Below are positions 1 through 7,706 of a DNA stretch of 43,423 nucleotides, one piece after another. Each line of letters opens with the position of its first letter. The stretch's first letter is position 1. Below the pieces are notes generated by a model, which saw only the letters and a list, made by a program, of their open reading frames with translations, was not told the DNA's origin and made no database searches. The stretch lies in assembly GCF_000710465.2 (NCBI RefSeq), contig NZ_JAIZ01000365.1:12939-56361 (forward strand). Reading direction: 5' to 3'. Position numbers and translations under genes: made by a program. This DNA comes from Kitasatospora sp. MBT63. Its GTDB lineage: Bacteria; Actinomycetota; Actinomycetes; Streptomycetales; Streptomycetaceae.

Positions 1-23
1 CGGCCGACCGGGCGGGGGCCGGG

Positions 24-72
24 ATGCCGGATGCCGGATGCCGGATGCCGGATGCCGGGGGCCGGGGGCCGG
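24..72. repeat. 7-bp tandem repeat (ATGCCGG)
   Basis: Five perfect head-to-tail copies of ATGCCGG begin at 24, 31, 38, 45 and 52. Two degenerate copies (GGGCCGG) follow to about 72. The array ends just beyond the stop codon (75-77) of the metalloprotease gene, so it lies in that gene's 3' flank. Its role is unknown; it may be slippage-prone simple sequence. Confidence 0.9.
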
Positions 73-74
73 GC

Positions 75-1241
75 TCAGCCGACCACCCGGGCCACCCAGG
101 CCGCCGGGTCGTGGATCTCATCCTTGGTCGGGAGGGTGTTCGGCGAGGTCCAGACCCGGTTGAAGCCGTCCATCCCGGCCCGGTCCACCACGCCGCGGAC
201 GAACACCGCGCCGTCCTGGTACTGGCGCAGCTTGGCGTCCATCCCGAGCAGCCGGCGCAGCACCAGGTCGAGCCGCCCGGCGCCGCGGTCCCGGCGCTGC
301 TGGAACTTCTCCCGGATCTCGGCCACCGACGGCACCACGGCCGGGCCGACCCCGTCCATCACCACATCGGCGTGGCCCTCCAGCAGCGACATCACCGCGG
401 TGAGCCGGGAGAGGATCTCGCGCTGTGCGGGGGACTGGACGGCCTCCAGCAGGGTGCCGGGCCCGGAGCCGTCACCACGGCCTCCGAGGCCCGGTACGGC
501 ACCGCCGAACGCCTCCCTGGCCCGCTCCAGCAGCGCGCCCGGGTCGACGTCGGCCTGTGCCAGGAAGGCCTGCACCTCGGACTGGATGTGGTCGCGCAGC
601 CAGGGCACCGCGGTGAACTGGGTGCGGTGGGTCTCCTCGTGCAGGCAGACCCAGAGCCGGAAGTCGTGCGGGTCGACGTCCAGCTCGCGCTCGACGTGCA
701 CGATGTTCGGCGCGACCAGCAGCAGCCGCCCGGGCCCCGGCAGGTCCGGCCCACGGCGCGGCTTGTCGAACAGGCCGGCCGGGCTGTCCGGCGGCGCCGG
801 CAGCTCGGCCGGGGCGAAGGTCTCGTACTGGCCGAGCACCTTGGTGGACAGGAACGCCAGCACCGCGCCGACCTCGACGCCGGTGGCCTTCTCCCCCAGC
901 GAGCCGATCACCGCGGTGCCGGCGCCGTCGCCCCGGCGGGCCTGCAGCTTGTCCACCAGCGGCTGGACGATGGTGCGGAAGCCCGCCACGTTGGCCCGCA
1001 CCCAGCCCGGCCGGTCGACCACCAGCACGGGGGTGGCCGGGGCGTCCGCCAGCACGCTGGAGTTCATCCGGGTGAACGCCCGGACGTGCTCCTCGGCCTC
1101 CAGCGCATGCCGGCGCAGCTCGGCGACGACGGTCCTGGCCTCCTCGCGGGAGACCGCCGGGCCCGGACGGACCAGCCGGGTCGCCGTCGCGACCGCGAGA
1201 TCCCAGTCGACCATGTCTGCCCTGCCGCTCGCGCTCGTCAT
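75..1241 (-). CDS. Zincin-like metalloprotease, DUF2342 / F420-biosynthesis-associated family
   Basis: A 388-residue protein with a zinc-metallopeptidase motif HEETH at residues 201-205 and a downstream LLEGHADVVMD segment that may give the third zinc ligand. This arrangement is typical of the actinobacterial DUF2342 family, which databases also call 'coenzyme F420 biosynthesis associated' although its substrate is unknown. No signal peptide or membrane segment is visible, so it is probably cytoplasmic. The ATG at 1241 gives the family's usual length of just under 400 residues. Its neighbour dacB, on the same strand upstream, is separated by about 120 bp. The fold and zinc dependence are family knowledge; the substrate is not known. 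Confidence 0.85.
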   Translation of the reverse strand: MTSASGRADMVDWDLAVATATRLVRPGPAVSREEARTVVAELRRHALEAEEHVRAFTRMNSSVLADAPATPVLVVDRPGWVRANVAGFRTIVQPLVDKLQARRGDGAGTAVIGSLGEKATGVEVGAVLAFLSTKVLGQYETFAPAELPAPPDSPAGLFDKPRRGPDLPGPGRLLLVAPNIVHVERELDVDPHDFRLWVCLHEETHRTQFTAVPWLRDHIQSEVQAFLAQADVDPGALLERAREAFGGAVPGLGGRGDGSGPGTLLEAVQSPAQREILSRLTAVMSLLEGHADVVMDGVGPAVVPSVAEIREKFQQRRDRGAGRLDLVLRRLLGMDAKLRQYQDGAVFVRGVVDRAGMDGFNRVWTSPNTLPTKDEIHDPAAWVARVVG

Positions 1242-1359
1242 GCCCTCACGGTACGTGCTGTGGCGCGCCCCGGGGAGGGAGCGGGCACCGGGACACCCCA
1301 GGGCCGGTCCCGCGACCTCCCCGCGGGCGCGGGCGGCGGAGCGGAGCGGGGACGGGGCG

Positions 1360-2793
1360 TCAGTGGCAGCCGCACCCGGCGAGCTTGGCGACGATCCGGT
1401 CGACGGCGGCCCGGGCCTGGTCCGCCCCGGCCGGCGTCCTGGTCATCATCGCGAACACCAGGACCCGCCCGTCGGCGTCCACCACGGTGCCGGCCAGCGT
1501 GTTGACGAAGTCCAGGGTGCCGGTCTTGGCCCGGACGATGCCGGACGCCTCGGCCGCGCCCGACCTGGGCCCGAACCGGCTGAGCAGGGTGCCGGTGAAG
1601 CCCGCGATCGGCAGGCCGGTGAGGACGGGGCGCAGCTCCGGGTGGTCGGGGGCGGCGGCCAGCGAGAGCAGCTTGACCAGGGTGGCCGGCGGGATCAGGT
1701 TGGCCTTGCTCAGCCCGCTGCCGTCGTTGAGCTGGAGGCCGGCGGTGGACACCCCGAGCTTGGCCAGCGCCTGGGTGACGGCCCCGGCGGCGCCGGGGAA
1801 GCTGGCGGGCTGCTGGGCGGCGATGGCGACCTGCCGGGCCACGCCCTCGGCGATGGTGTTGTCGGAGTGGGTGAGCAGCCGTTCGATCAGCCGGGCCAGG
1901 GTGGGCGAGGCGACGTCGCCGAGCGGCTTGGCGTCGGCGGCCGCGGTGGCCTGGGCGGGGCGGCCCTGGACCGTGATGCCCTGTGCCTTGAGCTGGGCCA
2001 CGAAGGCGTCCGCCGCCTGGGCGGCCGGGTCGGTGACCCGGGCGGGCGCCTCGGACAGCGACCTCGGCTCGACCTTTCCCTCGTCCACCATCAGCGGGCT
2101 GACCGGCGCGACGTTGTAGTCGTCGTTCTCCATGTGCCGGAGCTGGCCGGTGTAGAGCGAGGTGTCGTAGCCGAGCTTCACCGAGGTGACGCCGGCCGCC
2201 TTCAGCGCGGCGGCGGCCTGCGCGGCCAGGTCGGTCAGCGAGGCGGGGGCGTTGTCCGGGTCGACCGGCAGGCCGCCGATCTGCACCTGGTCCGCGGGAA
2301 GCGCGGTGAGGGTCGGGTCGCCGCCGCCGACCAGGGTGATCTCGTCCGGCTTGGCGCCGGTGACCACCCGGGTGTGGATCCGGTGGTCCGCCGGGAGCAG
2401 CGACAGCGCCGCGACCGAGGTGGCGAGCTTGGTCGTGGAGGCGGGGGTGGCCGGGGTGTTCTCGCCGGAGCCGTACAGGAACGTGCCGGTGGCGGCGTCG
2501 CTGATGGCGAAGTTCAGGGTGCCGAGCGACTTGTCCTGCAGCAGCGGCGCGAGGGCCTGCTGCAGGCCCTGGGTGGTGGGCAGGGTGTCGGCGGAGTCGG
2601 CCACCGGGGCCAGCACGGCGCTGCCCGGCGGCGCCTCGGCCGACGGCTTGGCGCTGGCGGCGGCCGCCGGGGGCGACGGTGCGGCGAGCGCCCGCTGCGT
2701 GCCCGCCGTCAGGCCCGAGGTGGCGAGCGCCGCCCCCAGCACACCCGCGACGGCCGCCCTGCGCCCTCGCCCCACCCCAGCACCAGCGTTCAC
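1360..2793 (-). CDS. dacB: D-alanyl-D-alanine carboxypeptidase/endopeptidase (PBP4, peptidase S13)
   Basis: A 477-residue secreted penicillin-binding protein that trims D-Ala-D-Ala ends or cross-links in peptidoglycan. The three S13 active-site motifs are visible: S119-T-T-K122, S310-D-N312 and K423-T-G. The N terminus has an arginine patch (residues 9-12) followed by a hydrophobic, alanine-rich signal peptide ending near residue 38, then an Ala/Pro linker. The frame is open further upstream, but GTG 2793 is preferred: an AGGAAAGGGG ribosome-binding site sits just before it and the signal peptide then starts correctly. The gene is divergent from ppa. A minus-strand promoter is possible (CTGACA at 2849-2844, TACGTC at 2827-2822, spacer 16), but this is a weak match. 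Confidence 0.93.
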   Translation of the reverse strand: MNAGAGVGRGRRAAVAGVLGAALATSGLTAGTQRALAAPSPPAAAASAKPSAEAPPGSAVLAPVADSADTLPTTQGLQQALAPLLQDKSLGTLNFAISDAATGTFLYGSGENTPATPASTTKLATSVAALSLLPADHRIHTRVVTGAKPDEITLVGGGDPTLTALPADQVQIGGLPVDPDNAPASLTDLAAQAAAALKAAGVTSVKLGYDTSLYTGQLRHMENDDYNVAPVSPLMVDEGKVEPRSLSEAPARVTDPAAQAADAFVAQLKAQGITVQGRPAQATAAADAKPLGDVASPTLARLIERLLTHSDNTIAEGVARQVAIAAQQPASFPGAAGAVTQALAKLGVSTAGLQLNDGSGLSKANLIPPATLVKLLSLAAAPDHPELRPVLTGLPIAGFTGTLLSRFGPRSGAAEASGIVRAKTGTLDFVNTLAGTVVDADGRVLVFAMMTRTPAGADQARAAVDRIVAKLAGCGCH

Positions 2794-2869
2794 CGACAGG
2801 CCCCTTTCCTGAGCACACCTTGACGTAGGAGACACTTGGATTCTGTCAGTACCTACCTTGGAGGAACCG

Positions 2870-3361
2870 TTGGAGTTCGACGTCCTGATCGAGATCCCGA
2901 AGGGCTCGCGGAACAAGTACGAGGTCGATCATGAGACCGGCCGCCTCCGCCTGGACCGCATGCTCTTCACCTCGACCCGCTACCCGGCCGACTACGGCTA
3001 CGTCGAGGGCACCCTGGGCGAGGACGGCGACCCGCTGGACGCGCTGGTCATCCTGGACGAGCCGACCTTCCCCGGCTGCCTGATCAAGTGCCGCGCCATC
3101 GGCATGTTCCACATGACCGACGAGGCCGGCGGCGACGACAAGCTGCTCTGCGTCCCGGCGACGGACCCGCGCTGGGAGCACCTGCGCGACATCCACCACG
3201 TGTCGGAGTTCGACCGCCTGGAGATCCAGCACTTCTTCGAGGTCTACAAGGACCTGGAGCCCGGCAAGTCGGTCGAGGGTGCCAACTGGGTCGGCCGCGT
3301 CGAGGCCGAGGCCGAGATCGTCGCCTCGGTCCAGCGGCTGAAGGACCAGGGCGGTCACTGA
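2870..3361 (+). CDS. ppa: Inorganic pyrophosphatase (soluble, family I)
   Basis: A 163-residue cytoplasmic enzyme that hydrolyses pyrophosphate to two phosphates and so pulls biosynthetic reactions forward. The family I signature DGDPLDALV is present together with [12 protein letters not shown] near the N terminus and [12 protein letters not shown] 2870 is preferred over the in-frame TTG 2858 because GGAGG at 2860-2864 is correctly spaced for it, and because it yields the MEFDV-type N terminus and the length usual in actinomycetes. Initiation at TTG is unusual and would lower translation. A strong terminator follows at 3393-3433. Confidence 0.95.
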   Translation: MEFDVLIEIPKGSRNKYEVDHETGRLRLDRMLFTSTRYPADYGYVEGTLGEDGDPLDALVILDEPTFPGCLIKCRAIGMFHMTDEAGGDDKLLCVPATDPRWEHLRDIHHVSEFDRLEIQHFFEVYKDLEPGKSVEGANWVGRVEAEAEIVASVQRLKDQGGH

Positions 3362-3392
3362 ACCGCCGTCCCCTCGGCCCGCCGAGGTGGCC

Positions 3393-3433
3393 CGGAAGGC
3401 CGGGGTGAGCTGCGCGCTCGCCCCGGCCTTCCG
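3393..3433 (+). terminator. Intrinsic terminator of ppa
   Basis: An 18-bp stem (3393-3410 with 3416-3433, one G-T wobble) closes on a 5-nt loop, about 30 bp after the ppa stop. There is no T-run, which is usual for streptomycete terminators. A smaller hairpin (3372-3387) precedes it. Confidence 0.8.
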
Positions 3434-3464
3434 CGTTGTCCGGCGCCTTCCGCGCTGTCCGGCA
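3427..3464. repeat. 19-bp tandem duplication
   Basis: Two adjacent 19-bp units (3427-3445 and 3446-3464) match at 17 of 19 positions. The first unit overlaps the descending arm of the ppa terminator, and a third partial unit starts at 3465. This looks like a local slippage product with no visible function. Confidence 0.7.
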
Positions 3465-3501
3465 CCTTCCCGGCGTTTACCGACAGGGTGTCGGCAAGAT
3501 G

Positions 3502-3530
3502 TTGACTTAGGTAACCCTAACCAGAACAAT
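3502..3530 (+). promoter_or_regulatory. Iron-box promoter of haem oxygenase
   Basis: TTGACT (3502-3507), a 17-bp spacer and AACAAT (3525-3530) resemble a sigma-70-type promoter. The spacer is occupied by TTAGGTAACCCTAACCAGA (3507-3525). This matches the DtxR/IdeR/DmdR iron-box consensus TTAGGTTAGGCTAACCTAA at 14 of 19 positions. Binding here would block the promoter, so repression by an iron-loaded DmdR-type regulator is the likely control. Confidence 0.75.
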
Positions 3531-3567
3531 CGGGGGGACTGTCGACCCGGATCCCGGAGGCCACCGC

Positions 3568-4239
3568 ATGTCCAGCTCCGAGCAGCCCGTCCCGTTCTCC
3601 ACCGTGCTGCGCACCGCGAGCAGCGAGGAGCACGCGGCCGCCGAGACCTCGTCGTTCATGGCCCATCTGCTGGGCGGCCGGCTCGGCGTCGAGGCGTACG
3701 CCGAGCTGTCGGGCCAGCTCTGGTTCGTCTACCGGGCGCTGGAGGGCCGGGCCGCCGCGCTCGCCGGGGACCCGGTGGTCGGGCCGCTGATCGACCCGGC
3801 GCTGATGCGCACGGCCGCGCTGGAGCGCGACCTGGCCCACCTGCTCGGCCCCGGCTGGCGGGCCGGTCTCACCCCGCTGCCCGCCACCGCCGCGTACGCG
3901 GCCCGGCTGGAGGAGCTCGCCGAACAGTGGCCGGGCGGCTACCTCGCCCACCACTACACCCGCTACCTGGGCGACCTGTCGGGCGGTCAGATCATCCGCG
4001 GTGCCGCCGAGCGGACCTGGGGCTTCGAGCGCAGGGGCGCCGGAGTGGAGTTCTACGTCTTCGCCGAGGTCGCCAACCCGGCCGCGTACAAGCGGGAGTA
4101 CCGGGAGAAGCTGGACGCGGCGGGCCTCGCGATGGACGAGGTCGAGCGCCGCCGGGTGGTGGAGGAGTGCAAGCGGGCGTTCACCCTGAACGGCGCGCTC
4201 TTCGCCGACCTGGGTTCGCGATACCCGCTGAGCGCCTGA
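3568..4239 (+). CDS. hmuO: Haem oxygenase (biliverdin-producing)
   Basis: A 223-residue cytoplasmic enzyme that opens haem to biliverdin, CO and free iron. The distal-helix signature GDLSGGQ lies at residues 135-141, and the probable proximal histidine is H22 in SEEHAAAE. Length matches bacterial HmuO. The ATG at 3568 follows CCGGAGG. It is preceded by an iron-box promoter, so it should be expressed under iron starvation, when haem serves as an iron source. In relatives it belongs with the hmuTUV haem importer; here that importer is only partly retained downstream. A long hairpin terminates transcription right after the gene. Confidence 0.95.
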   Translation: MSSSEQPVPFSTVLRTASSEEHAAAETSSFMAHLLGGRLGVEAYAELSGQLWFVYRALEGRAAALAGDPVVGPLIDPALMRTAALERDLAHLLGPGWRAGLTPLPATAAYAARLEELAEQWPGGYLAHHYTRYLGDLSGGQIIRGAAERTWGFERRGAGVEFYVFAEVANPAAYKREYREKLDAAGLAMDEVERRRVVEECKRAFTLNGALFADLGSRYPLSA

Positions 4240-4244
4240 CGGCC

Positions 4245-4301
4245 CGCCGCAGCGGCCGATCCACCGGCGGGGTGCCTGCCGGGGGATCGGCCGCTGCGGC
4301 G
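4245..4301. terminator. Long hairpin, probably bidirectional terminator
   Basis: An 18-bp perfect stem (4245-4262 with 4284-4301) encloses a 21-nt loop that contains a further 5-bp stem. It lies 5 bp after the haem oxygenase stop, and 34 bp beyond the end of the minus-strand gene remnant at 4335, so it probably served both convergent genes. Confidence 0.85.
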
Positions 4302-4334
4302 TCGGGTCGACCGGCCGGGCCGGCCGGTGGCAGG

Positions 4335-4440
4335 TCAGCCGGCGTCGGCTCGGCCGGCGTCGCCGGTGCGGCGGCGGCGCAGCAGGACGGTGGTGCCACC
4401 GCCGAGCAGCAGCAGCCCGGTCGCGGTCGCCACCAGCGGG
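4335..4440 (-). pseudogene. 3' remnant of a C-terminally anchored surface protein gene (HtaA-like)
   Basis: The minus strand encodes a short tail reading VVPLVATATGLLLLGGG, then a few residues, RRRR and a stop. That is a single hydrophobic segment followed by a basic cytoplasmic end, the normal C terminus of a membrane-anchored actinobacterial surface protein. Between haem oxygenase and hmuU the expected gene of this type is a haem-binding HtaA-domain protein; that identity is an inference from position. Upstream of the tail (above about 4440) the minus frame stays open but is only the shadow of the permease fragment. No start, signal peptide or HtaA domain remains, so I call it a remnant. 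The exact junction lies between about 4440 and 4462. Confidence 0.55.
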
Positions 4441-4880
4441 ACGACAAGGTGCTCGGCATCCTGCCGTTCGCCGTGGTGGGCCTCGCCGTCGCGCCCCCGT
4501 ACGCCCGCTCCCTGGACCTGCTGGCGCTCGGCGACAAGCCCGCCCGCCACCTCGGGGTGGACGTGGAACGGATGCGGCTCACCCTGATCACCGTGGTCGC
4601 GCTGCTCACCGCGGCGGCCGTCTCGGTCAGCGGGGTGATCGGCTTCGTCGGCCTGATCGTGCCGCACCTGCTGCGGATGGCCGCCGGTCCCGGCCACCGC
4701 TTCCTGCTGCCCGCGAGCATCCTCGGCGGTGCGCTGGTCCTGGTGGCGGGCGACCTCGCCGCCCGCACCCTCGCCCGACCCGCCGAGCTCCCGCTCGGGG
4801 CGCTGACCGCGCTGATCGGCAGCCCGTTCTTCTTCTGGCTGCTGCGCCGCACCAGGAGCCGCCAGGGAGGGTGGGCATGA
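4441..4880 (+). pseudogene. hmuU: 5'-truncated haem ABC permease (FecCD family)
   Basis: The plus strand encodes about 146 residues of clear FecCD-type permease C terminus, including LDLLALGDKPARHLGVDVE, SGVIGFVGLIVPHLLRM, PGHRFLLPASILGGALVL and LIGSPFFFWLL. Family members are about 340 residues, so the first half (roughly the first five membrane spans and the start) is missing. Upstream of about 4441-4462 the same frame no longer reads like permease; the opposite strand there carries the end of another gene. The 3' end overlaps hmuV by ATGA, so the original hmuU-hmuV coupling survives. It cannot make a working permease alone. Confidence 0.8.
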
Positions 4881-5767
4881 GGGGCCCGGGCCTGCGGAGA
4901 GGACGGACGCCGCGGGTTCCCGGACGGCCGGCCCCGGGGACCGAGGTGCTGCGCGCGACCGGCCTGCGGCTCGCGCTCGGCGACCGGGAGCTGCTGGCCG
5001 GGGTGGACCTGACGGTCCGGGCGGGCGAGGTGCTGGCGCTGCTCGGGCCGAACGGCGCCGGCAAGTCCACCCTGCTCGCGGTGGTGGCCGGCGACCTCGC
5101 GCCGACCGGCGGCGAGCTACTGCTGGGCGGCCGTCCGCTGGCCGGCCTCACCGTCGCCGAACTGGCCCTGCACCGGGCCCTGCTGCCGCAGTCGGCCGAG
5201 CTGTCGTTCCCGTTCCCGGCCGGCGAGGTGGTCCGGATGGGCCGCGCGCCCTGGGCCGCGACCCCGGCCGCGGCCCAGGACGAGGAGGTGGTGGCCGAGG
5301 TGCTGGCGCTGACCGGGACCGCCTGCTTCGCCGAGCGCCCGTTCACGGCCCTGTCCGGCGGCGAGCGGGCCCGGGTGGCGCTGGCCCGGGTGCTCGCCCA
5401 GCGGGCCGCGCTGCTGCTGCTGGACGAGCCGACCGCCGCCCTCGACCTGCGCCACCAGGAGCTGGTGCTGCGCCTCGCCCGGCAGCGGGCCGCGGCCGGG
5501 GACGCGGTGGTGGTGGTGCTGCACGACCTGTCGCTGGCCGCGGCCTACGCCGACCGGGTGATGCTCCTGTCGGCCGGCCGGGCGGTGGCCGACGGCCCGG
5601 TGCGCGAGGTGCTGACCGGGCCGCTGCTGAGCGAGGTGTACGGCCACCCGGTGGAGGTGCTGGCGCACCCGCGCACCGGGGCGCCACTGGTGCTGCCGGA
5701 CCGCGAGCGGGCCGACCGGCAGCAGGCCGCCCGGGAGCGGGCCGACCGGGAGCGGGCCGGGCGCTGA
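4877..5767 (+). CDS. hmuV: Haem ABC transporter ATP-binding protein
   Basis: A 296-residue ATPase with Walker A GPNGAGKST, Q-loop LPQSAELSFPFPAGEVVRMG, signature LSGGERARVALARVL, Walker B LLLLDEPTAALD and H-loop VVLHDLSL. The SFPF segment after the Q-loop is typical of HmuV-type haem importers. ATG 4877 overlaps the hmuU stop (ATGA) and has GGGAGG six bases upstream; a GTG at 4871 is the alternative. The C terminus ends in a charged repeat (RERADR units). The catalytic motifs are intact although its permease partner is truncated. With the upstream part of the operon missing, its promoter is unclear. It may be a recent orphan or work with another permease. Confidence 0.9.
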   Translation: MRGPGLRRGRTPRVPGRPAPGTEVLRATGLRLALGDRELLAGVDLTVRAGEVLALLGPNGAGKSTLLAVVAGDLAPTGGELLLGGRPLAGLTVAELALHRALLPQSAELSFPFPAGEVVRMGRAPWAATPAAAQDEEVVAEVLALTGTACFAERPFTALSGGERARVALARVLAQRAALLLLDEPTAALDLRHQELVLRLARQRAAAGDAVVVVLHDLSLAAAYADRVMLLSAGRAVADGPVREVLTGPLLSEVYGHPVEVLAHPRTGAPLVLPDRERADRQQAARERADRERAGR

Positions 5768-5777
5768 GCCGCCCCGC

Positions 5778-5993
5778 TCAGCCCTCGCCGTCGAGCCGGA
5801 ACCCGACCTTCAGCCCGACCTGGTAGTGCTCGATCCGGCCGTCCGCGATGTGCCCGCGCACTTGGACCACCTCGAACCAGTCCAGGTTGCGCAGCGTCTG
5901 CGACGCCCGGTCGATCGCGTTCCTGATCGCCTGGTCGACGCCCTCGCCCGAGGAGCCGACGATCTCGGTGACGCGGTAGATGTGGTCCGACAT
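5778..5993 (-). CDS. Dodecin family flavin-binding protein
   Basis: A 71-residue protein with the small dodecin fold: SDHIYRVTEIVGSS at the start, a central helix and LDWFEVVQVRG, whose tryptophan corresponds to the flavin-stacking residue in dodecins. Members form hollow dodecamers that store riboflavin, FMN or CoA-related ligands. The frame is open upstream, but ATG 5993 is chosen because AGGAG precedes it at good distance and the family is about 70 residues. It converges on hmuV, leaving only 10 bp between the two stops. Confidence 0.92.
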   Translation of the reverse strand: MSDHIYRVTEIVGSSGEGVDQAIRNAIDRASQTLRNLDWFEVVQVRGHIADGRIEHYQVGLKVGFRLDGEG

Positions 5994-6112
5994 GGCACTC
6001 TCCTGAGCTGTCCGGTACGGCGCGGTTGACGGCCCCCCGGTCCACCGTGCCGCACCGGCCCGGGCGGCGCGCGCCAAAGCCGCCCGCCCGGGCGTCGGCC
6101 CCCGCGCGGGCG

Positions 6113-7066
6113 TCAGAAGGCCGCGCGGACCTCGCCGACCACCTGGCCGCCGCCGTGCAGCGGCTGGGCTCCGATCCGGGTCAGCACCTCGTGCTCGATG
6201 CCGAGCCGGCGCAGCGCGGCGGCCAGCACCGGGCCGCGGGCCCGCTCCCCGCCGTCCTCGATCTTGAAGGCGAGCGCCCGGCCGTCCGCCAGCGCGACCG
6301 CCTGGACGGCCTCGGCGCCCATCTTGGACAGCGTCCCGGGGATGGCCCGCATGAGCCAGGTGTCGGCGCGGCGGGTCCCGGCCACGTACTGCGGGTGGGC
6401 CCGCATCGCGTCGGCGACCCGGCGGCCGGGGGTGCCGGGCGCGGCCAGCAGCAGCGAGCGGTAGCCGCGGGCCAGACCGGTCAGCGAGACGGCGTGCAGC
6501 GGGGCGCCGCAGCCGTCGGTGCCGACGTGGGCGGGCTGCTCGCCGGTGGCCTCGGTGAGTGCCTGGAGGGCTAGCAGCTGGACCGGGTGGCCGGGGTCGA
6601 GGTAGCTCGCGGTGTCCCAGCCGTTGGCGGCGCAGGCGGCCAGCCAGCCGGCGTGCTTGCCGGAGCAGTCCATCAGGATCGGGCTGCGCGAGCCGCCTCG
6701 GCGCAGCAGTTCCTCGGCCTCGGTCTCGTCCAGCGGGAGGTCGGCCGGGGTGCGCAGGTCGGCCTCGGTCAGGCCGGCGCCGGCGAGTATTCGCCGTACC
6801 GCGTCGAGGTGGAACGTTTCCGCGGAGTGGCTGGAGGCGGCGAGCGCCAGTAGTTCGCCCTCGATCGCGAGCCCGGCCCGCAGGGTGGCCACCGCCTGGA
6901 ACGGCTTGGCGGTCGAGCGGGGGAAGACCGGCGCGTCCGGGGTGCCGAGGGAGTACTCGACCGAGCCGTCGGCGGCCAGGACGACCAGCGAACCTCGGTG
7001 GCGGCCCTCGGTGAAGCCGGAGCGGACGACCTCGGCGAGAGCGGGCAGGGCGGCGGACTGCGGCAT
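6113..7066 (-). CDS. Asparaginase family protein (L-asparaginase II, Rhizobium type)
   Basis: A 317-residue cytoplasmic protein of the thermolabile asparaginase II family (pfam Asparaginase_II), which hydrolyses asparagine to aspartate and ammonia. Characteristic segments are VEYSLGTPDAPVFPRSTAKP, SSHSAETFHLDAVRRIL, MDCSGKHAGWLAACAANGW and GTDGCGAPLHAVSL; conserved Ser-Lys and Cys residues sit in the STAKP and CSGKH blocks. ATG 7066 is chosen: GGAG lies eight bases upstream and family proteins begin near here. Whether asparagine is the real substrate in actinomycetes is not settled. It lies 79 bp downstream of rsiG on the same strand. Confidence 0.85.
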   Translation of the reverse strand: MPQSAALPALAEVVRSGFTEGRHRGSLVVLAADGSVEYSLGTPDAPVFPRSTAKPFQAVATLRAGLAIEGELLALAASSHSAETFHLDAVRRILAGAGLTEADLRTPADLPLDETEAEELLRRGGSRSPILMDCSGKHAGWLAACAANGWDTASYLDPGHPVQLLALQALTEATGEQPAHVGTDGCGAPLHAVSLTGLARGYRSLLLAAPGTPGRRVADAMRAHPQYVAGTRRADTWLMRAIPGTLSKMGAEAVQAVALADGRALAFKIEDGGERARGPVLAAALRRLGIEHEVLTRIGAQPLHGGGQVVGEVRAAF

Positions 7067-7145
7067 GGGGTTGACTCCAGTTCCAGGGGCACAGGGTGAG
7101 GGTGGCCCGGCCGCCGACCCGCTCCCCGGCCCCCGTCGGGCGGCC

Positions 7146-7706
7146 TCACCCCCCGGTGAGCAGGTCGTCGACCCGTGCTTCCCCCTCACGGTACCTGCGG
7201 GTGATCTCGGCGCTGCAGTCGTCCGCCGTCCGCTGCAGCGCCAGGCGGCGGCCGGAGACCCCGCGCTCGTACTCGGCCAGCCGCTCGACGGCCACCAGCA
7301 GGTCGCCGGTGGGGTGCGCGGCGAGGTCGGCGAGCTGGACGTCGCCCATCAGCTCGTCCGCCTCGGTGGCGACCTGCTCGCCGCGCGGGGGGCCGAGGGT
7401 GAGGTGCCGGGCCGGGCGGCGGACGGAGGAGGGCGCGTCGGCCAGGATGGCCGGCAGCCGGTCCAGCAGCGGGCCGGCGTCGAAGGCGACCATCGCGGCG
7501 TCGTCGAGCGGGACCTGCCGGCGGTTCAGCTCGGCCCGCAGGATGTCCATCCGGCCGTGCAGCAGCCGGCGCAGGTACGAGAGTCCGGCCTCCTGCTCCT
7601 GGGCGTCGCGCCGCAGGGTGCGCAGCTCGTCCAGCCCCAGCTCCCCCAGGCTCACCGGGCCGAGCCCGTCCGCCTGCTCCTGGGCCGTACCGCTCGCGTC
7701 CATCAT
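7146..7706 (-). CDS. rsiG: c-di-GMP-dependent anti-sigma factor for WhiG
   Basis: A 186-residue, mostly helical soluble protein with two copies of the RsiG c-di-GMP signature E-x3-S-x2-R-x3-Q-x3-D. The first lies in an N-terminal helix: E39, S43, R46, H50, D54. The second is near the C terminus: E147, S151, R154, Q158, D162. In Streptomyces venezuelae RsiG, armed by c-di-GMP, holds the sporulation sigma factor WhiG; loss of c-di-GMP releases it. Here the glutamine of the first copy is histidine (codon CAC). Two adjacent ATGs (7706, 7703) can start the protein, with AGGTGG upstream. whiG is not in this window. Confidence 0.88.
   Translation of the reverse strand: MMDASGTAQEQADGLGPVSLGELGLDELRTLRRDAQEQEAGLSYLRRLLHGRMDILRAELNRRQVPLDDAAMVAFDAGPLLDRLPAILADAPSSVRRPARHLTLGPPRGEQVATEADELMGDVQLADLAAHPTGDLLVAVERLAEYERGVSGRRLALQRTADDCSAEITRRYREGEARVDDLLTGG

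Noticed and set aside
31..2823. Very long plus-strand open frame across the DUF2342 and dacB genes
   Set aside because: It is an antisense shadow of two well-supported genes and reads as arginine/glycine/proline-rich low complexity without family motifs.
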